From Flavobacterium sp. ALJ2 (GTDB taxonomy: Bacteria; Bacteroidota; Bacteroidia; Flavobacteriales; Flavobacteriaceae), in assembly GCF_015594725.1 (NCBI RefSeq), contig NZ_JADNRC010000006.1:124001-188000 (forward strand): a stretch of 64,000 bases of DNA. The letters are read 5' to 3'. Under the pieces are notes generated by a model, which saw only the letters and a program-made list of their open reading frames with translations, did not search any database and had not been told where the DNA came from. Positions 44,400-53,912 of this stretch are shown in pieces. Position 1 is the stretch's first letter. Every line of letters starts with the position of its first letter. Both the position numbers and the translations under genes were made by a program.

Positions 44400-45461
44400 T
44401 TATAATTTAATTTTTACTTTAATTGGATTATCATTCTTTAATGACATTACACCACTTGTTATAACGGTATCTCCCTTTTTTAAACCTGAAACAATTAAAA
44501 TAGATGCGTCAGTTCGTGTAGCTGTTTCTACCATTACTTCTTTGGCTTTTCCAAAATTCGAGATAAAAACTTTTTTACCATTTTGCACTGGTATAATTGC
44601 TTCAGTAGGTACTACGATGGCATCTTTTATGATATCTAATGGTAATTTTACATCAGCAAAAGTCCCTGGGAATAATTTACCATCTTTATTTTCTGCAATA
44701 GCTCTAATTTGAAGTGTTCTAGTTTCTACAGAAACTTCAGGCTCAATAGCATAAATTTTTGCTGTATATAATGTATTTGATCCAGAAACACTGAACGTTA
44801 TAATTGAATTATCTCTTACCTGACTTGCATATTTCTCTGGAATTGAGAATGTAATTTTTAGCTTACTTGTATTAACCAATTTAGCAACCAAAACTGTTGG
44901 AGTTATATAGGCGCCCGGAGAAATAGAACGCAATCCTATTTTTCCAGAAAACGGAGCCTTCACAGCTGTTTTTGCAATTTGTGCACGTATTAATTGACTT
45001 TGTGCTTGTGATGAAGCATAATCCGCCTTTGCAACATCGTATTCTTCTTGGCTAATAGCTTCTTTTTGCAAAAGTAGCTTTGCTCTTCGGGCATTTTCAG
45101 CAGCCAGACTTTCTTTTGTAGTTGCTTGTTTTAATTGTGCTTTTAATTCTAAATCATTTACTTTAAAAAGCACCTGACCTTTAGTCACATTACTTCCTTC
45201 ATTAAAATAAATACCTTCGACTATGCCCGAAACTTCACTTCTAATTTCTACTTGCTCATTAGCTTCAATAGACCCAGATAAGGATAAATTATTATCAAAA
45301 GTCTGAGTGTTAACTACAACTCCTGAAACGGTAATTGGATTATTTTTACTGTTTTGACCTTTAGATTCGTCATTCTTATTTTTATTGGATACAATTCGGT
45401 AAGCAATAAATCCTCCTATTCCGATTATTAGCAAGGCATAAACAAGGTTCTTTATTTTCAT
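44400..45461 (-). CDS. RND efflux membrane fusion protein (AcrA/MexA-like)
   Basis: A 353-residue periplasmic adaptor. It has one N-terminal membrane anchor (residues 5-24, without lipobox cysteine), a lipoyl half-motif SLSGSIEANEQVEIRSEVSG, a coiled hairpin (LKAQLKQATTKESLAAENAR), the second lipoyl half TAVKAPFSGKIGLRSISPGA, a beta-barrel and a membrane-proximal domain. It links pump and outer-membrane channel. First gene of the operon, with a -7 box TAAATTTG (45513-45520) 52 bases upstream. No local regulator gene lies next to it, unlike many TetR-controlled pumps. Confidence 0.92.
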   Translation of the reverse strand: MKIKNLVYALLIIGIGGFIAYRIVSNKNKNDESKGQNSKNNPITVSGVVVNTQTFDNNLSLSGSIEANEQVEIRSEVSGIVEGIYFNEGSNVTKGQVLFKVNDLELKAQLKQATTKESLAAENARRAKLLLQKEAISQEEYDVAKADYASSQAQSQLIRAQIAKTAVKAPFSGKIGLRSISPGAYITPTVLVAKLVNTSKLKITFSIPEKYASQVRDNSIITFSVSGSNTLYTAKIYAIEPEVSVETRTLQIRAIAENKDGKLFPGTFADVKLPLDIIKDAIVVPTEAIIPVQNGKKVFISNFGKAKEVMVETATRTDASILIVSGLKKGDTVITSGVMSLKNDNPIKVKIKL

Positions 45462-45932
45462 AAGATTTTTGGTAAAACTAGAATTAATAGATTTTGTTTT
45501 TAAGTGAATTCACAAATTTAGTTTTTTGTATCCAATACTGAATGTCTTATCTTTATATTTAACAGTTGTATGTACAAATATTAATATTTTAATTAAAGAA
45601 AGACAGGAAGAGGCCGAATTACAATAGAGTTAAGACTTAGTTCTTAAGGAAAGGTTTAAAACGATTGTGAAAAAAATCTGTTTTTTAGATTAAAAGTTGC
45701 AAAAGGTCTGAGCAACTAAGTTTTAAAAGTAGAAAAACAATGATTTTTTTTATTGTATGTCTTGATATATAGCAATAGAGTATATACTCAACCTGTTGGG
45801 GCAATTACTTCGCCTACTTGCTTAGCTCGGGTCTCAAAATTTCATTTAACACATAGAAACATCCATTTTATTTATGAAAAACAAAAAAATAAATTACTTT
45901 CACAAAGGCTAGTCTTTGTTACTTAAAAAAAA
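45462..45932. other. Intergenic region between efflux operon and recG
   Basis: About 470 bases, both flanking genes on the minus strand. It holds the efflux -7 box at 45513-45520 (TAAATTTG). A TTCGCC/GCTCGGGTCTC block near 45810-45840 resembles degenerate intergenic text common in these bacteria. No gene or terminator with a clear stem was seen. Confidence 0.5.
45513..45520 (-). promoter_or_regulatory. -7 promoter box of the RND efflux operon
   Basis: TAAATTTG on the minus strand, full match, 52 bases before the ATG at 45461. Confidence 0.5.
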
Positions 45933-48041
45933 CTAACTAATATAGTTCCAGATATTCTTTTTCTTAGTTAATTCTATAAAAACAGCTTTTAAGATAGCGT
46001 TTTCGGGTTTTTGTAATGGTGCATCTTCTTTAAGAATCTTTAAAGCGTAATTTCTAGCCAAAGACAAAATATCACGATCCCGAACAATATCAGCTATTTG
46101 AAGATTTAAAACACCACTTTGTTGCGTCCCCATTAAATCACCAGGTCCTCGAAGTTTTAAATCAACCTCGGCAATTTGAAAACCATCATTAGTTTGTACC
46201 ATCGTTTCCATTCGGGTTTTACTGTCAGAGCTTAATTTATAGGAAGTCATTAGTATACAATAACTCTGTTCAGCTCCACGACCAACGCGACCACGTAATT
46301 GATGCAGTTGCGAAAGTCCAAAACGTTCTGCACTTTCTATAATCATTACACTCGCATTTGGTATGTTTACACCAACTTCAATAACCGTTGTAGCCACCAT
46401 TATATTTGTTTTCCCTTCAGAAAAACGTTTCATTTCCGAATCTTTATCTGCGGGTTTCATTTTTCCGTGAAGAATAGAAATCGAATAATCGGGTAGGGGG
46501 AAATCACGAGAAATACTCTCATAACCATCCATTAAATCCTTGAAGTCCATTTTTTCAGATTCTTGAATCAATGGATATACGATATAAATTTGTCTGCCTA
46601 AAGCAATCTCATCTCGCAGAAATTTCCATACTTTCAATCTGTTGCTATCATAACGATGAACGGTTTGAATTGGTTTTCGTCCTGGTGGCAACTCATCTAT
46701 TACTGAAATATCCAAATCACCATACAAACTCATTGCCAACGTTCTAGGAATAGGAGTGGCGGTCATAACCAATACGTGTGGCGGAATTTCGTTCTTTTTC
46801 CATAATTTAGAACGTTGCTCAACACCAAAACGATGTTGCTCATCGATTACGGCTAATCCTAGATTTTTAAACTTAACCTTATCTTCCAATAAAGCGTGCG
46901 TGCCTATTAAAATATGTAAACTTCCATTTTCTAATTCTTCATAAATCACTCTTCTGGCAGCAATTTTAGTAGAACCCGTTAGTATTTTTATATTGATATT
47001 TAATGTTGTTGCTAGTTCTGATAATCCTATAAAATGCTGATTGGCTAAAATTTCTGTTGGTGCCATAAGGCAAGCCTGAAAACCGTTATCAAGCGCCAAT
47101 AACATACTCATAAAAGCAACGATTGTTTTTCCAGAACCTACATCTCCCTGTAATAATCGATTCATTTGGGCATTACTCCCCATATCAATACGAATTTCCT
47201 TAATCACCCTTTTCTGGGCATTCGTAAGCTCAAAAGGCAAGTGGTTTTGATAAAAAACATTAAAATATTCACCAACTTTTGTAAACGGATGTCCTTTTAT
47301 TTTATGCTTTCTAATCAGATTCTTAGTTATCAGTTGCAACTGAATAAAAAACAATTCCTCAAATTTTAACCGATATTGTGCTTTCGCCAAAGCATCGGTG
47401 CTTTTTGGGAAATGTATATTGAATAAAGCAGTTCTTTTAGGAATCAGTTTTAATTCATTGGTCAGATAATCAGGTAGTGTTTCTGTAAACAAGGCTTGTG
47501 TTTCTAGAAATAATTGTTGCATGAGTTTATTAATCACACGATTTGAAATGCCTCGGTTGGTCAAGGTTTCAGTCGATGGATAAACGGGTTGCATGGCCGA
47601 ACGCAGACTTTGTTCATGCTCAGCCATTAATTCAATCTCCGGATGCGCCATACTGAACTGACTGCCATATAAACTACACTTTCCGAAAATCACACAAACT
47701 TCGTTGAGCTTTAAACTTTCACGAATCCATTTGTGCCCTTGAAACCAGTTTAAATCTAGTTGTCCTGTGTCATCAACAAAAGTAGCAACTAATCGCTTTT
47801 TGTTCTTTGCAAATTCAACCGTTTTTATATTGATGATTTTACCAATAATCTGAACTTCAGAACCTGTATTTTGTAATTCGTTAATCTTATAATAACGAGT
47901 CCTGTCTATATATCTATTAGGGAAAAAATTAACCAAATCTATATATTTATGAATCCCCAATTCCTTTCGAAGCAATTCGCCCCGATTAGGGCCAACACCT
48001 TTTAAATATTCGATAGGAGTTTGTAGAAGATTATAAGACAT
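45933..48041 (-). CDS. recG: ATP-dependent DNA helicase RecG
   Basis: A 702-residue helicase that remodels stalled forks and Holliday junctions. The N-terminal wedge OB domain (VQIIGKIINIKTVEFAKNKK) recognises branched DNA. Helicase motifs: Walker A GDVGSGKT near 297, DEQH near 397, TATPIPRTLA, then motif V/VI IEVGVNIPNA and QLRGRVGRG. The C-terminal TRG segment is present (DLKLRGPGDLMGTQQSG). The length and motifs are standard. It is followed by an intergenic region and the efflux operon. Confidence 0.97.
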   Translation of the reverse strand: MSYNLLQTPIEYLKGVGPNRGELLRKELGIHKYIDLVNFFPNRYIDRTRYYKINELQNTGSEVQIIGKIINIKTVEFAKNKKRLVATFVDDTGQLDLNWFQGHKWIRESLKLNEVCVIFGKCSLYGSQFSMAHPEIELMAEHEQSLRSAMQPVYPSTETLTNRGISNRVINKLMQQLFLETQALFTETLPDYLTNELKLIPKRTALFNIHFPKSTDALAKAQYRLKFEELFFIQLQLITKNLIRKHKIKGHPFTKVGEYFNVFYQNHLPFELTNAQKRVIKEIRIDMGSNAQMNRLLQGDVGSGKTIVAFMSMLLALDNGFQACLMAPTEILANQHFIGLSELATTLNINIKILTGSTKIAARRVIYEELENGSLHILIGTHALLEDKVKFKNLGLAVIDEQHRFGVEQRSKLWKKNEIPPHVLVMTATPIPRTLAMSLYGDLDISVIDELPPGRKPIQTVHRYDSNRLKVWKFLRDEIALGRQIYIVYPLIQESEKMDFKDLMDGYESISRDFPLPDYSISILHGKMKPADKDSEMKRFSEGKTNIMVATTVIEVGVNIPNASVMIIESAERFGLSQLHQLRGRVGRGAEQSYCILMTSYKLSSDSKTRMETMVQTNDGFQIAEVDLKLRGPGDLMGTQQSGVLNLQIADIVRDRDILSLARNYALKILKEDAPLQKPENAILKAVFIELTKKKNIWNYIS

Positions 48042-48212
48042 TTTTTAATTGCTCGATTATTAGATTACTAGAATTTTAGACTTCTTAGATTTTAATTTTT
48101 TCAATCATTGAATCTTTTAACTTCTATATTAATCTTTCAATATTTATAAAAAGCGAAGATAGATTTAAATTAGGAAATTTAAAAATTGACTTACTAAGAC
48201 TTTGAATATTTA

Positions 48213-48220
48213 TATCTTTG
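48213..48220 (+). promoter_or_regulatory. -7 promoter box of the DUF1697 gene
   Basis: TATCTTTG, full TAnnTTTG match, with a TTG (48186-48188) 24 bases upstream as a possible -33 element. It overlaps a TTG at 48218, arguing for the ATG at 48239 as the translation start. Confidence 0.6.
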
Positions 48221-48238
48221 AACAATAAATTAAAACAA

Positions 48239-48793
48239 ATGAAAACTCATCTCGCATTACTTCGTGGCATCAATGTTTCTGGACACAACATGATAAAAAT
48301 GGAAGCTTTAAAAACTACTTTAGAAAAGATAGGTTTTCAAAATGTACAAACTTACATTCAGTCGGGAAATGTTTTTGTCGATACTGATGAAGACAATGCA
48401 TCAAAAGTTGGTTTTTTAATCAAACAGGAAATATTTAAAGTTTTCGGACACGAAGTACCAATTGTAGTTATTAGCAAAGAAGATTTAGAAGCTTGTTTTA
48501 AAAATAATTCCTTTTTAAAAGAAAAAGAGGCGGACATCAAAAAATTATATGTTGCTTTTATTTCTATAGCATTACGAAGCGAAAGCATCAATGATTTAAA
48601 AATTAGTCAATTTAAGCCAGACGAAGCTAGTATTGATGGCAATAGAATATTCATTAAATATGCTGTTGGAGCAGGAAAAACGAGATTTGATCAAAAATAT
48701 ATCGAGAAAAAATTAAATGTAACAGCAACTATCAGAAACTGGAATACGGTAGCACAATTATTAAAAATATACGAAGAAAGGCAAGAGGCATGA
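48239..48793 (+). CDS. DUF1697-family protein
   Basis: A 184-residue protein starting MKTHLALLRGINVSGHNMIK, the exact opening of DUF1697 proteins (LLRGINVGG.K). Further family traits: the TYIQSGNVFVDTDED segment and the C-terminal RNWNTVAQLLKI. The family has a ferredoxin-like fold; no function is established that I know of. ATG 48239 was chosen over the upstream TTG because of the -7 box at 48213-48220. Its stop overlaps the ATG of the following lipoprotein gene by four bases (ATGA), so the two are coupled. Confidence 0.88.
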   Translation: MKTHLALLRGINVSGHNMIKMEALKTTLEKIGFQNVQTYIQSGNVFVDTDEDNASKVGFLIKQEIFKVFGHEVPIVVISKEDLEACFKNNSFLKEKEADIKKLYVAFISIALRSESINDLKISQFKPDEASIDGNRIFIKYAVGAGKTRFDQKYIEKKLNVTATIRNWNTVAQLLKIYEERQEA

Positions 48794-49272
48794 AAATAAT
48801 TTTAAAATCATCTGTTGTAATTTTGCTATTAGTTCTTGTAAGCTGTAAAAAAGAAACAGTGCATCAGGATAATATTTTTTTAAACGATGAGCCAAAAAAA
48901 ATTATTACATCCGAAGAAAAAAAGCCTGAAATTGTAAGTGATAAAAGCACCCAAGAAGACTTCAACCATTTCTTTAAGTTATTTAATCATAATATTGTAT
49001 TTCAACTCAGTAGAGTACGTTTTCCGTTGAAAGTAAAAATTAATAATGATGATCTAGAACTAGTTGATTATGTAATTCCTAAACAAGAATATACTACTAT
49101 AAACTTGGACAAAAAACCAGAAGAAAGAAACTATAAACAACAAATAATTCTAAAAAAAGATAAAGTAACAATCCAACAACGCGGAATCGATAATGGAATT
49201 TTTATAGATTATTATTTTGAAAAAATTGATGGAAAGTGGCAACTTGTAACTTGGGTTGATATTTCAACTTAA
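48790..49272 (+). CDS. Lipoprotein with DUF4348-like domain
   Basis: A 160-residue SPII lipoprotein (lipobox LVSC, Cys near 19). After a charged linker rich in Lys and Glu comes a compact domain: FNHFFKLFNHNIVFQLSRVR, then VIPKQEYTTI and IDYYFEKIDGKWQLVTWVDI at the end. This order resembles DUF4348 of Bacteroidota, whose function is unknown. It is translationally coupled to the DUF1697 gene by an ATGA overlap. It ends two bases before the stop of the convergent gene at 49275. Confidence 0.75.
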   Translation: MKIILKSSVVILLLVLVSCKKETVHQDNIFLNDEPKKIITSEEKKPEIVSDKSTQEDFNHFFKLFNHNIVFQLSRVRFPLKVKINNDDLELVDYVIPKQEYTTINLDKKPEERNYKQQIILKKDKVTIQQRGIDNGIFIDYYFEKIDGKWQLVTWVDIST

Positions 49273-49274
49273 TA

Positions 49275-49667
49275 TCAATTACTAATTGGAATTGCTGTTC
49301 TCTTTAAATAAATAGTATCTGTATTATAAACAGCGCCTTTTCTCATTCCACCACCAAAAGGATTATGCAAATCAATAGATTTCTTTTCATAACCTTCTTT
49401 ATAAACAGCTTCATTAACTAAAAGTGGAGGCGCTTCATATCCCACAAAAGTAAATTGAGAATATCTTATTTCTTTTAAACTAAAGTAACCCATTGTATTG
49501 GTTAAACTTTCTCCTACCTTACAATTTTCGATAGGAGTATTGGTACTTTCGTCATAAATATAGCCTGTAATTTGCGGTCTTTGACATCTGCTCACCAAAC
49601 AACTTTGAAATAAAAACGGAATATTAATTATGGCAACTAGCATTCCATATTTTCTTAAATTTAACAT
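49275..49667 (-). CDS. Lipoprotein with carboxypeptidase-regulatory-like fold
   Basis: A 130-residue protein with a likely SPII signal (LFQSC, Cys near 23). The mature part begins ITGYIYDESTNTPIENCKVG and continues NTMGYFSLKEIRYSQFTF, the G-x-V-x-D..G.F.L pattern of CarboxypepD_reg-like beta domains, which are common as extracellular binding modules. The C-terminal half (GGGMRKGAVYNTDTIYLKR) is not recognised. Last gene of a minus-strand group with the hydroxylase, the HEAGH protein and the Dph6-like protein. Confidence 0.65.
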   Translation of the reverse strand: MLNLRKYGMLVAIINIPFLFQSCLVSRCQRPQITGYIYDESTNTPIENCKVGESLTNTMGYFSLKEIRYSQFTFVGYEAPPLLVNEAVYKEGYEKKSIDLHNPFGGGMRKGAVYNTDTIYLKRTAIPISN

Positions 49668-49689
49668 ATCACTTTTGTAAAAACTACAT

Positions 49690-50382
49690 TTATAGCTCTA
49701 AATTTTTAATCATTTCATCAGCTGTTGGTGTATTCATTCGGCGTAACTCACTAATTACAAGTTGCTTTTGCTCATCACTCATCACGGGAGCAGGTTTTAC
49801 AAATTGATCTTGAAGAGCTTCTTTATAAAACATAGCATCAGTCCATTCGTTTCTAACACCGTCTATAACAAGATGAATACGATCTTGAACACCTTTATTT
49901 ACAACCGAATGAGTAAAATTAGCATCTATATACCAACATTCACCTTCATTCATAATCAAGCGAGTACCATCCAGAATAAACTCGACTTCGCTATTTGTAA
50001 TTATCGGAATATGCAATCGAAAAGAATCATCTTCATATCCTAAACAATTATCAATATGTGGTTTAACTTCTGCGCCAGCAGCTAATTGCAATAAGCGTAC
50101 AGCTGTTTTTTCGAATAAAAAACCATCCAGAATTTCTTTAAAATAGGTGCACGAATTTAGAATTTCGGTAGCAACTAGTTTCTCATCATTGGTAGGAGAA
50201 GCATAAATAGTATCCGATTTACCGTTTTGGGACATTAAAGCAATCGAATTCCATTTTCCTGAGTAACAATCTGTATTATAATGATCAATCCATTTTTCGT
50301 TTATAATCTTTTTTAGATCATTTTGTAGTTTTTCTGAATCAAATACAATTGGAAACTTTATAGAGCGTACTAATTTATCCAT
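49690..50382 (-). CDS. Aspartyl/asparaginyl beta-hydroxylase-like 2OG-Fe(II) enzyme
   Basis: A 230-residue soluble protein. The Asp_Arg_Hydrox fold (PF05118) is indicated by the iron ligands His in VKPHIDNCLGYEDDSFRLHIP and the later His in NFTHSVVNKGVQDRIHLVID, with the 2-oxoglutarate Arg in that segment. The strand EGECWYIDANFTHSVVN is the most conserved piece. The usual proteolytic or membrane parts of eukaryotic relatives are absent. It is three bases downstream of the HEAGH-containing gene, so the two products probably work together. Substrate unknown. Confidence 0.85.
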   Translation of the reverse strand: MDKLVRSIKFPIVFDSEKLQNDLKKIINEKWIDHYNTDCYSGKWNSIALMSQNGKSDTIYASPTNDEKLVATEILNSCTYFKEILDGFLFEKTAVRLLQLAAGAEVKPHIDNCLGYEDDSFRLHIPIITNSEVEFILDGTRLIMNEGECWYIDANFTHSVVNKGVQDRIHLVIDGVRNEWTDAMFYKEALQDQFVKPAPVMSDEQKQLVISELRRMNTPTADEMIKNLEL

Positions 50383-50385
50383 AAT

Positions 50386-50892
50386 TTATTCTCTTATCCA
50401 TTTTAACATTTTAGGAAATGCTTCTTTTCCTTCTTTCGCAGCTCGTTCATTTCCTAAAGCAAGTCCAGCCCATTCAAGAAAAGGCAAGCCAATATAAACT
50501 TCATCATTAAAATTCGATATTAACCACTCCGAGTCATTCTTATAACCATTAGGATGAAAAACAAACTCTAAGGGCAATTCTAAGTGTTTCGCTGCCGCAA
50601 AAGACCAAAGGATTGCTGCAATTTCTTCGCCTTCAGTTGGCCAATCACTAGCAATTTTATCAGTCCCTACTAATTTTCTATTTGCAGTAGGAGTAACCGC
50701 TAAGTGTCCTGCTTCATGCAAAATATCTCCTGGATATAACATTTTTTTATAATCAATGTAAATACAACTTGCTCCTAAAGACAATCCTGGCAGAAAAGTT
50801 TCATTTAATTCTTTTTCAATAATATTAATTCCAATTTCACCCAAGAAAAATAGAATTTTTTCTACTTCAGAGTTCTTTTCTTTTGCAAGCAT
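50386..50892 (-). CDS. Unassigned protein with HEAGH zinc-protease-like motif
   Basis: A 168-residue soluble protein with no signal peptide. It contains HEAGH at 59-63 within PGDILHEAGHLAVTPTANR, and possible third ligands in WPTEGEEIAAILWSFAA (Glu 86-89). The motif matches zincin metallopeptidases, but the rest is not recognised. The C-terminal half has an amphipathic region (LPFLEWAGLALGNERAAKEG). It is flanked by the Dph6-like gene (35 bases upstream) and the hydroxylase gene (3 bases downstream). Function is unassigned; a peptidase or metal-binding role is inference from the motif only. Confidence 0.7.
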   Translation of the reverse strand: MLAKEKNSEVEKILFFLGEIGINIIEKELNETFLPGLSLGASCIYIDYKKMLYPGDILHEAGHLAVTPTANRKLVGTDKIASDWPTEGEEIAAILWSFAAAKHLELPLEFVFHPNGYKNDSEWLISNFNDEVYIGLPFLEWAGLALGNERAAKEGKEAFPKMLKWIRE

Positions 50893-50927
50893 AGGAATAT
50901 GTTTTAAAATTAAATTTATATATTAGT

Positions 50928-51656
50928 TTATATCAAATCACAATACCAAAATCCATAATCAAAAGCATCATCTTCATTTGAATCGCAGGCTGTGTTACTG
51001 GATTCTGTTTTTGGTTTTTCATATTTTCGATGTACAATTTCTCCTATTTCAAATTTAATTGGCTTAGAAAAAATAGGCCCATCGAAGGTAAAGGTATGAA
51101 ATTCACCATTTTCACCACAAACATCTACATTATTTGGCAAATCATTTATAAAATCCTGATCAATTACACGACCAACAAAGCTCTTATCAAGAAAACGCTC
51201 ATTTACACAAACTACAATTGTTTTAAATCCCAAAGAAATAAATTCCTGAATTAGATCTTTAGTTGGAATTTTCCATAAAGGAAATACCGCTTCAAAACCG
51301 ATATCAAGCAATTTATCTTCACGATATTTACGTAAATCTTCAAGAAAAATATCTCCAAAAATAGAATATTTAACGCCTTTATTTTTAAGTTTTGCTAATG
51401 TTCTGCTCATTACTTCTTCATACACTTCCATCGTTGGCATTTCTGGAATTTGCATGATTTCTAAAGGTAATCCAATACTTTTTGCTTGTTGTTCCAATAA
51501 CTCTACACGAACGCCATGCATCGAAATACGCTGAAATTGTTCGTTTACACTAGTAAGCAAACAACTGATTTCAAACTTTTTGTCTTGTTGTATTTTATAT
51601 AATGCTAAAGCAGAGTCTTTGCCACTGCTCCAATTAAATAAGGCTGTTTTTTTCAA
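50928..51656 (-). CDS. Dph6-like ATP-pyrophosphatase (diphthine-ammonia ligase family)
   Basis: A 242-residue N-type ATP-pyrophosphatase. The PP-loop is FNWSSGKDSALALYKI at the N-terminus, and the family block GDIFLEDLRKYREDKLLDIGFEAVFPLWK and the CGENGEFHTFTFDGPIF segment follow. In archaea and eukaryotes this family amidates diphthine on EF2. Bacteria lack diphthamide, so here it must act on another carboxyl group, still unknown. It heads the four-gene minus-strand group with its own -7 box TAAATTTG (51692-51699). All PP-loop residues are intact. Confidence 0.88.
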   Translation of the reverse strand: MKKTALFNWSSGKDSALALYKIQQDKKFEISCLLTSVNEQFQRISMHGVRVELLEQQAKSIGLPLEIMQIPEMPTMEVYEEVMSRTLAKLKNKGVKYSIFGDIFLEDLRKYREDKLLDIGFEAVFPLWKIPTKDLIQEFISLGFKTIVVCVNERFLDKSFVGRVIDQDFINDLPNNVDVCGENGEFHTFTFDGPIFSKPIKFEIGEIVHRKYEKPKTESSNTACDSNEDDAFDYGFWYCDLI

Positions 51657-51691
51657 TGGAATTGTTTAAATATTTTCAAAAAGTAAACTTA

Positions 51692-51699
51692 CAAATTTA
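51692..51699 (-). promoter_or_regulatory. -7 promoter box of the Dph6-like gene cluster
   Basis: TAAATTTG on the minus strand, full match, 36 bases before the ATG at 51656. Confidence 0.5.
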
Positions 51700-51724
51700 C
51701 TTCGGTTAGTTCATTAAACCTTTG

Positions 51725-51732
51725 TAACTTTG
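51725..51732 (+). promoter_or_regulatory. -7 promoter box of the M1 peptidase gene
   Basis: TAACTTTG, full match, 29 bases before the ATG at 51761. It is back to back with the box at 51692-51699 of the divergent cluster. Confidence 0.5.
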
Positions 51733-51760
51733 AAAACCTTAGTATCAAATTAAATAAGTA

Positions 51761-53824
51761 ATGAAATACATTCTTTTATTCTTTACCTTTTTCAGTTTTG
51801 CGCAACAAACTCAATATGTTGATTTTAAAACCGTTTTAGGAGAAATCAATATCAATACAACCAATAAATCGATATCAGGAAATGTGAAATATAATTTTGA
51901 GATACTTCAACCCATCGACACTATTAAAATTGATGGACAAAACATGACCTTTACTGATATAAAAGTAAATGGTAAAGAAATAATATACAGAAACACAAAT
52001 AAGCAATTACAATTAATTTTTCCATTTCAAAAAGGAAAAAACATACTTACTTTTAGTTATACAGTCCAACCTAAACAAGCTTTGTATTTTATAAACGCAG
52101 AAAACAAAGAGGATACTCAAATATGGACACAAGGACAAGGAAGATATACCAGTAACTGGTTTCCAAGCTTTGATGATGTCAATGAGAAAGTAGTTTTTAA
52201 TATGGATATTACCTTCGACAAAAACTATAAAGTTATTTCAAATGGCATCCTGAAAAATAAACTAGAAAACGAAAATTCTTTTGTTTGGCAATACCGCATG
52301 CAAAACCCTATGAGTTCCTATTTATTAGTACTTGCCATTGGAAAATATGAAGAAAAATCCTTTACATCAAAATCTCGAATCCCTTTAGAATATTACATCG
52401 AAAACAACGACCTTTCTCGCTTCGAACCGACCTATCGTCACTCTAAAGAAATTTTTGATTTTCTAGAAAAAGAAATAGGAATAAAGTATCCTTGGGAAAT
52501 ATACAGGCAAGCTCCAGTACGTGACTTTTTATATGCTGGTATGGAAAATACCACTGCTACTTTATTTTCTACCAGATATGTTGTTGATTCTACAGGATTT
52601 GAAGACAGGAAATATACTAATATTAATGCACACGAACTAGCGCACCATTGGTTTGGAAACTTAATTACAGCCGAAAACAGTACACATCATTGGCTTCAAG
52701 AAGGTTTTGCAACCTATTATGCTTTACTTGCCGAAAAAGAAATTTATGGCGACGACTATTTTTATTCCAAATTATACGAAACAGCACAGCAACTAAAATT
52801 TGCATCAAGAACCGACACAATACCTGTTTTAAATGCTAAAGCAAGTTCGCTTACTTTTTATGAAAAAGGGGCGTGGGCCTTATTCGTTTTACACAATGCG
52901 CTAGGCGATAAAACTTTTAAAAAAGTGATTCGAAATTACTTGAAAAAGTATGCATATAAAACAGTAAATACCGATTATTTTTTTGAAGAAATAAAAAAAC
53001 TGTCTAATTATAATTTAAAAGAATTCTCTAAAGTATGGCTTGAGACAACTGTTTTTAATACGAAGGAAGCTAACGAATTACTAAGTAAAAATAAAGCAAT
53101 ACAAATACGCTTAGAAGTAGATAAACTCAATAAAAAAACAATTAAAGACAAAGAAGAATTTTTATCGAAAGTTTTACAATCAGATGTCTATTTTACAGTT
53201 AAAAAGGCAATTGTAAACCAAATAACAAATGAGAAATATGAAGCAAAAAAGCAATTGCTTACACTGGCTTTAAAAACAAATAACTTACAAGTTCGACAAG
53301 AAGTAGCTGCCACGCTATATAAAATTCCTGAAGATTTCAGAACTCAATATCAAACGTTGCTTGATGACAAATCCTATCAAACACAAGAGATAGCTTTGTT
53401 TTATTTATGGAATAATTTTCCTTCACATCGCAATGAATATTTAGATAAATCAAAAAACTGGATTGGTTTTAACGATTATAATCTAAGAACATTATGGCTT
53501 TCATTGGCATTATCAACAGCAAATTATACTTCAGAACCAGAAATATTAGTAAACGAATTAATAGCATATTCATCCCCTAAATATGAGGCTACCACACGTC
53601 AAAACGCTTTAGAAAAATTAATTAATTTTAAATTAACAAATGATGTAGTACTAACAAATTTGGTTAATTCAACAACACATCATATGTGGCAATTTTCTAA
53701 ATTTGGGAGAGAAAACATTCGAGTATTATTAAAAAATAGTGAAATGCGTAGTACATTTGAAAGAATTTTGCCTAATTTGTCATCGAATGAACAGTTTCAG
53801 TTAGAACGTTTGTTAAGAGAATAG
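51761..53824 (+). CDS. M1-family aminopeptidase
   Basis: A 687-residue periplasmic zinc aminopeptidase. A short signal peptide (residues 1-15) ends near FSFAQQ. The N-terminal beta domain is followed by the catalytic domain with exopeptidase motif GMEN (YAGMENTTATL), zinc site HELAH 291-295 and third ligand Glu314 (LQEGFATYY), 18 residues on as the family requires. A catalytic Tyr lies in YEKGAWALF. The C-terminal 250 residues are helical repeats. It removes N-terminal residues from peptides. Single gene with its own -7 box. Confidence 0.92.
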   Translation: MKYILLFFTFFSFAQQTQYVDFKTVLGEININTTNKSISGNVKYNFEILQPIDTIKIDGQNMTFTDIKVNGKEIIYRNTNKQLQLIFPFQKGKNILTFSYTVQPKQALYFINAENKEDTQIWTQGQGRYTSNWFPSFDDVNEKVVFNMDITFDKNYKVISNGILKNKLENENSFVWQYRMQNPMSSYLLVLAIGKYEEKSFTSKSRIPLEYYIENNDLSRFEPTYRHSKEIFDFLEKEIGIKYPWEIYRQAPVRDFLYAGMENTTATLFSTRYVVDSTGFEDRKYTNINAHELAHHWFGNLITAENSTHHWLQEGFATYYALLAEKEIYGDDYFYSKLYETAQQLKFASRTDTIPVLNAKASSLTFYEKGAWALFVLHNALGDKTFKKVIRNYLKKYAYKTVNTDYFFEEIKKLSNYNLKEFSKVWLETTVFNTKEANELLSKNKAIQIRLEVDKLNKKTIKDKEEFLSKVLQSDVYFTVKKAIVNQITNEKYEAKKQLLTLALKTNNLQVRQEVAATLYKIPEDFRTQYQTLLDDKSYQTQEIALFYLWNNFPSHRNEYLDKSKNWIGFNDYNLRTLWLSLALSTANYTSEPEILVNELIAYSSPKYEATTRQNALEKLINFKLTNDVVLTNLVNSTTHHMWQFSKFGRENIRVLLKNSEMRSTFERILPNLSSNEQFQLERLLRE

Positions 53825-53912
53825 ATTTACAAAAGAAAGAAAATAGAGCAGGAGAATAAATTACAAAATGTAAGTACTTTTTTTCTCTTAAAAAAAACCT
53901 ACAATACATATT

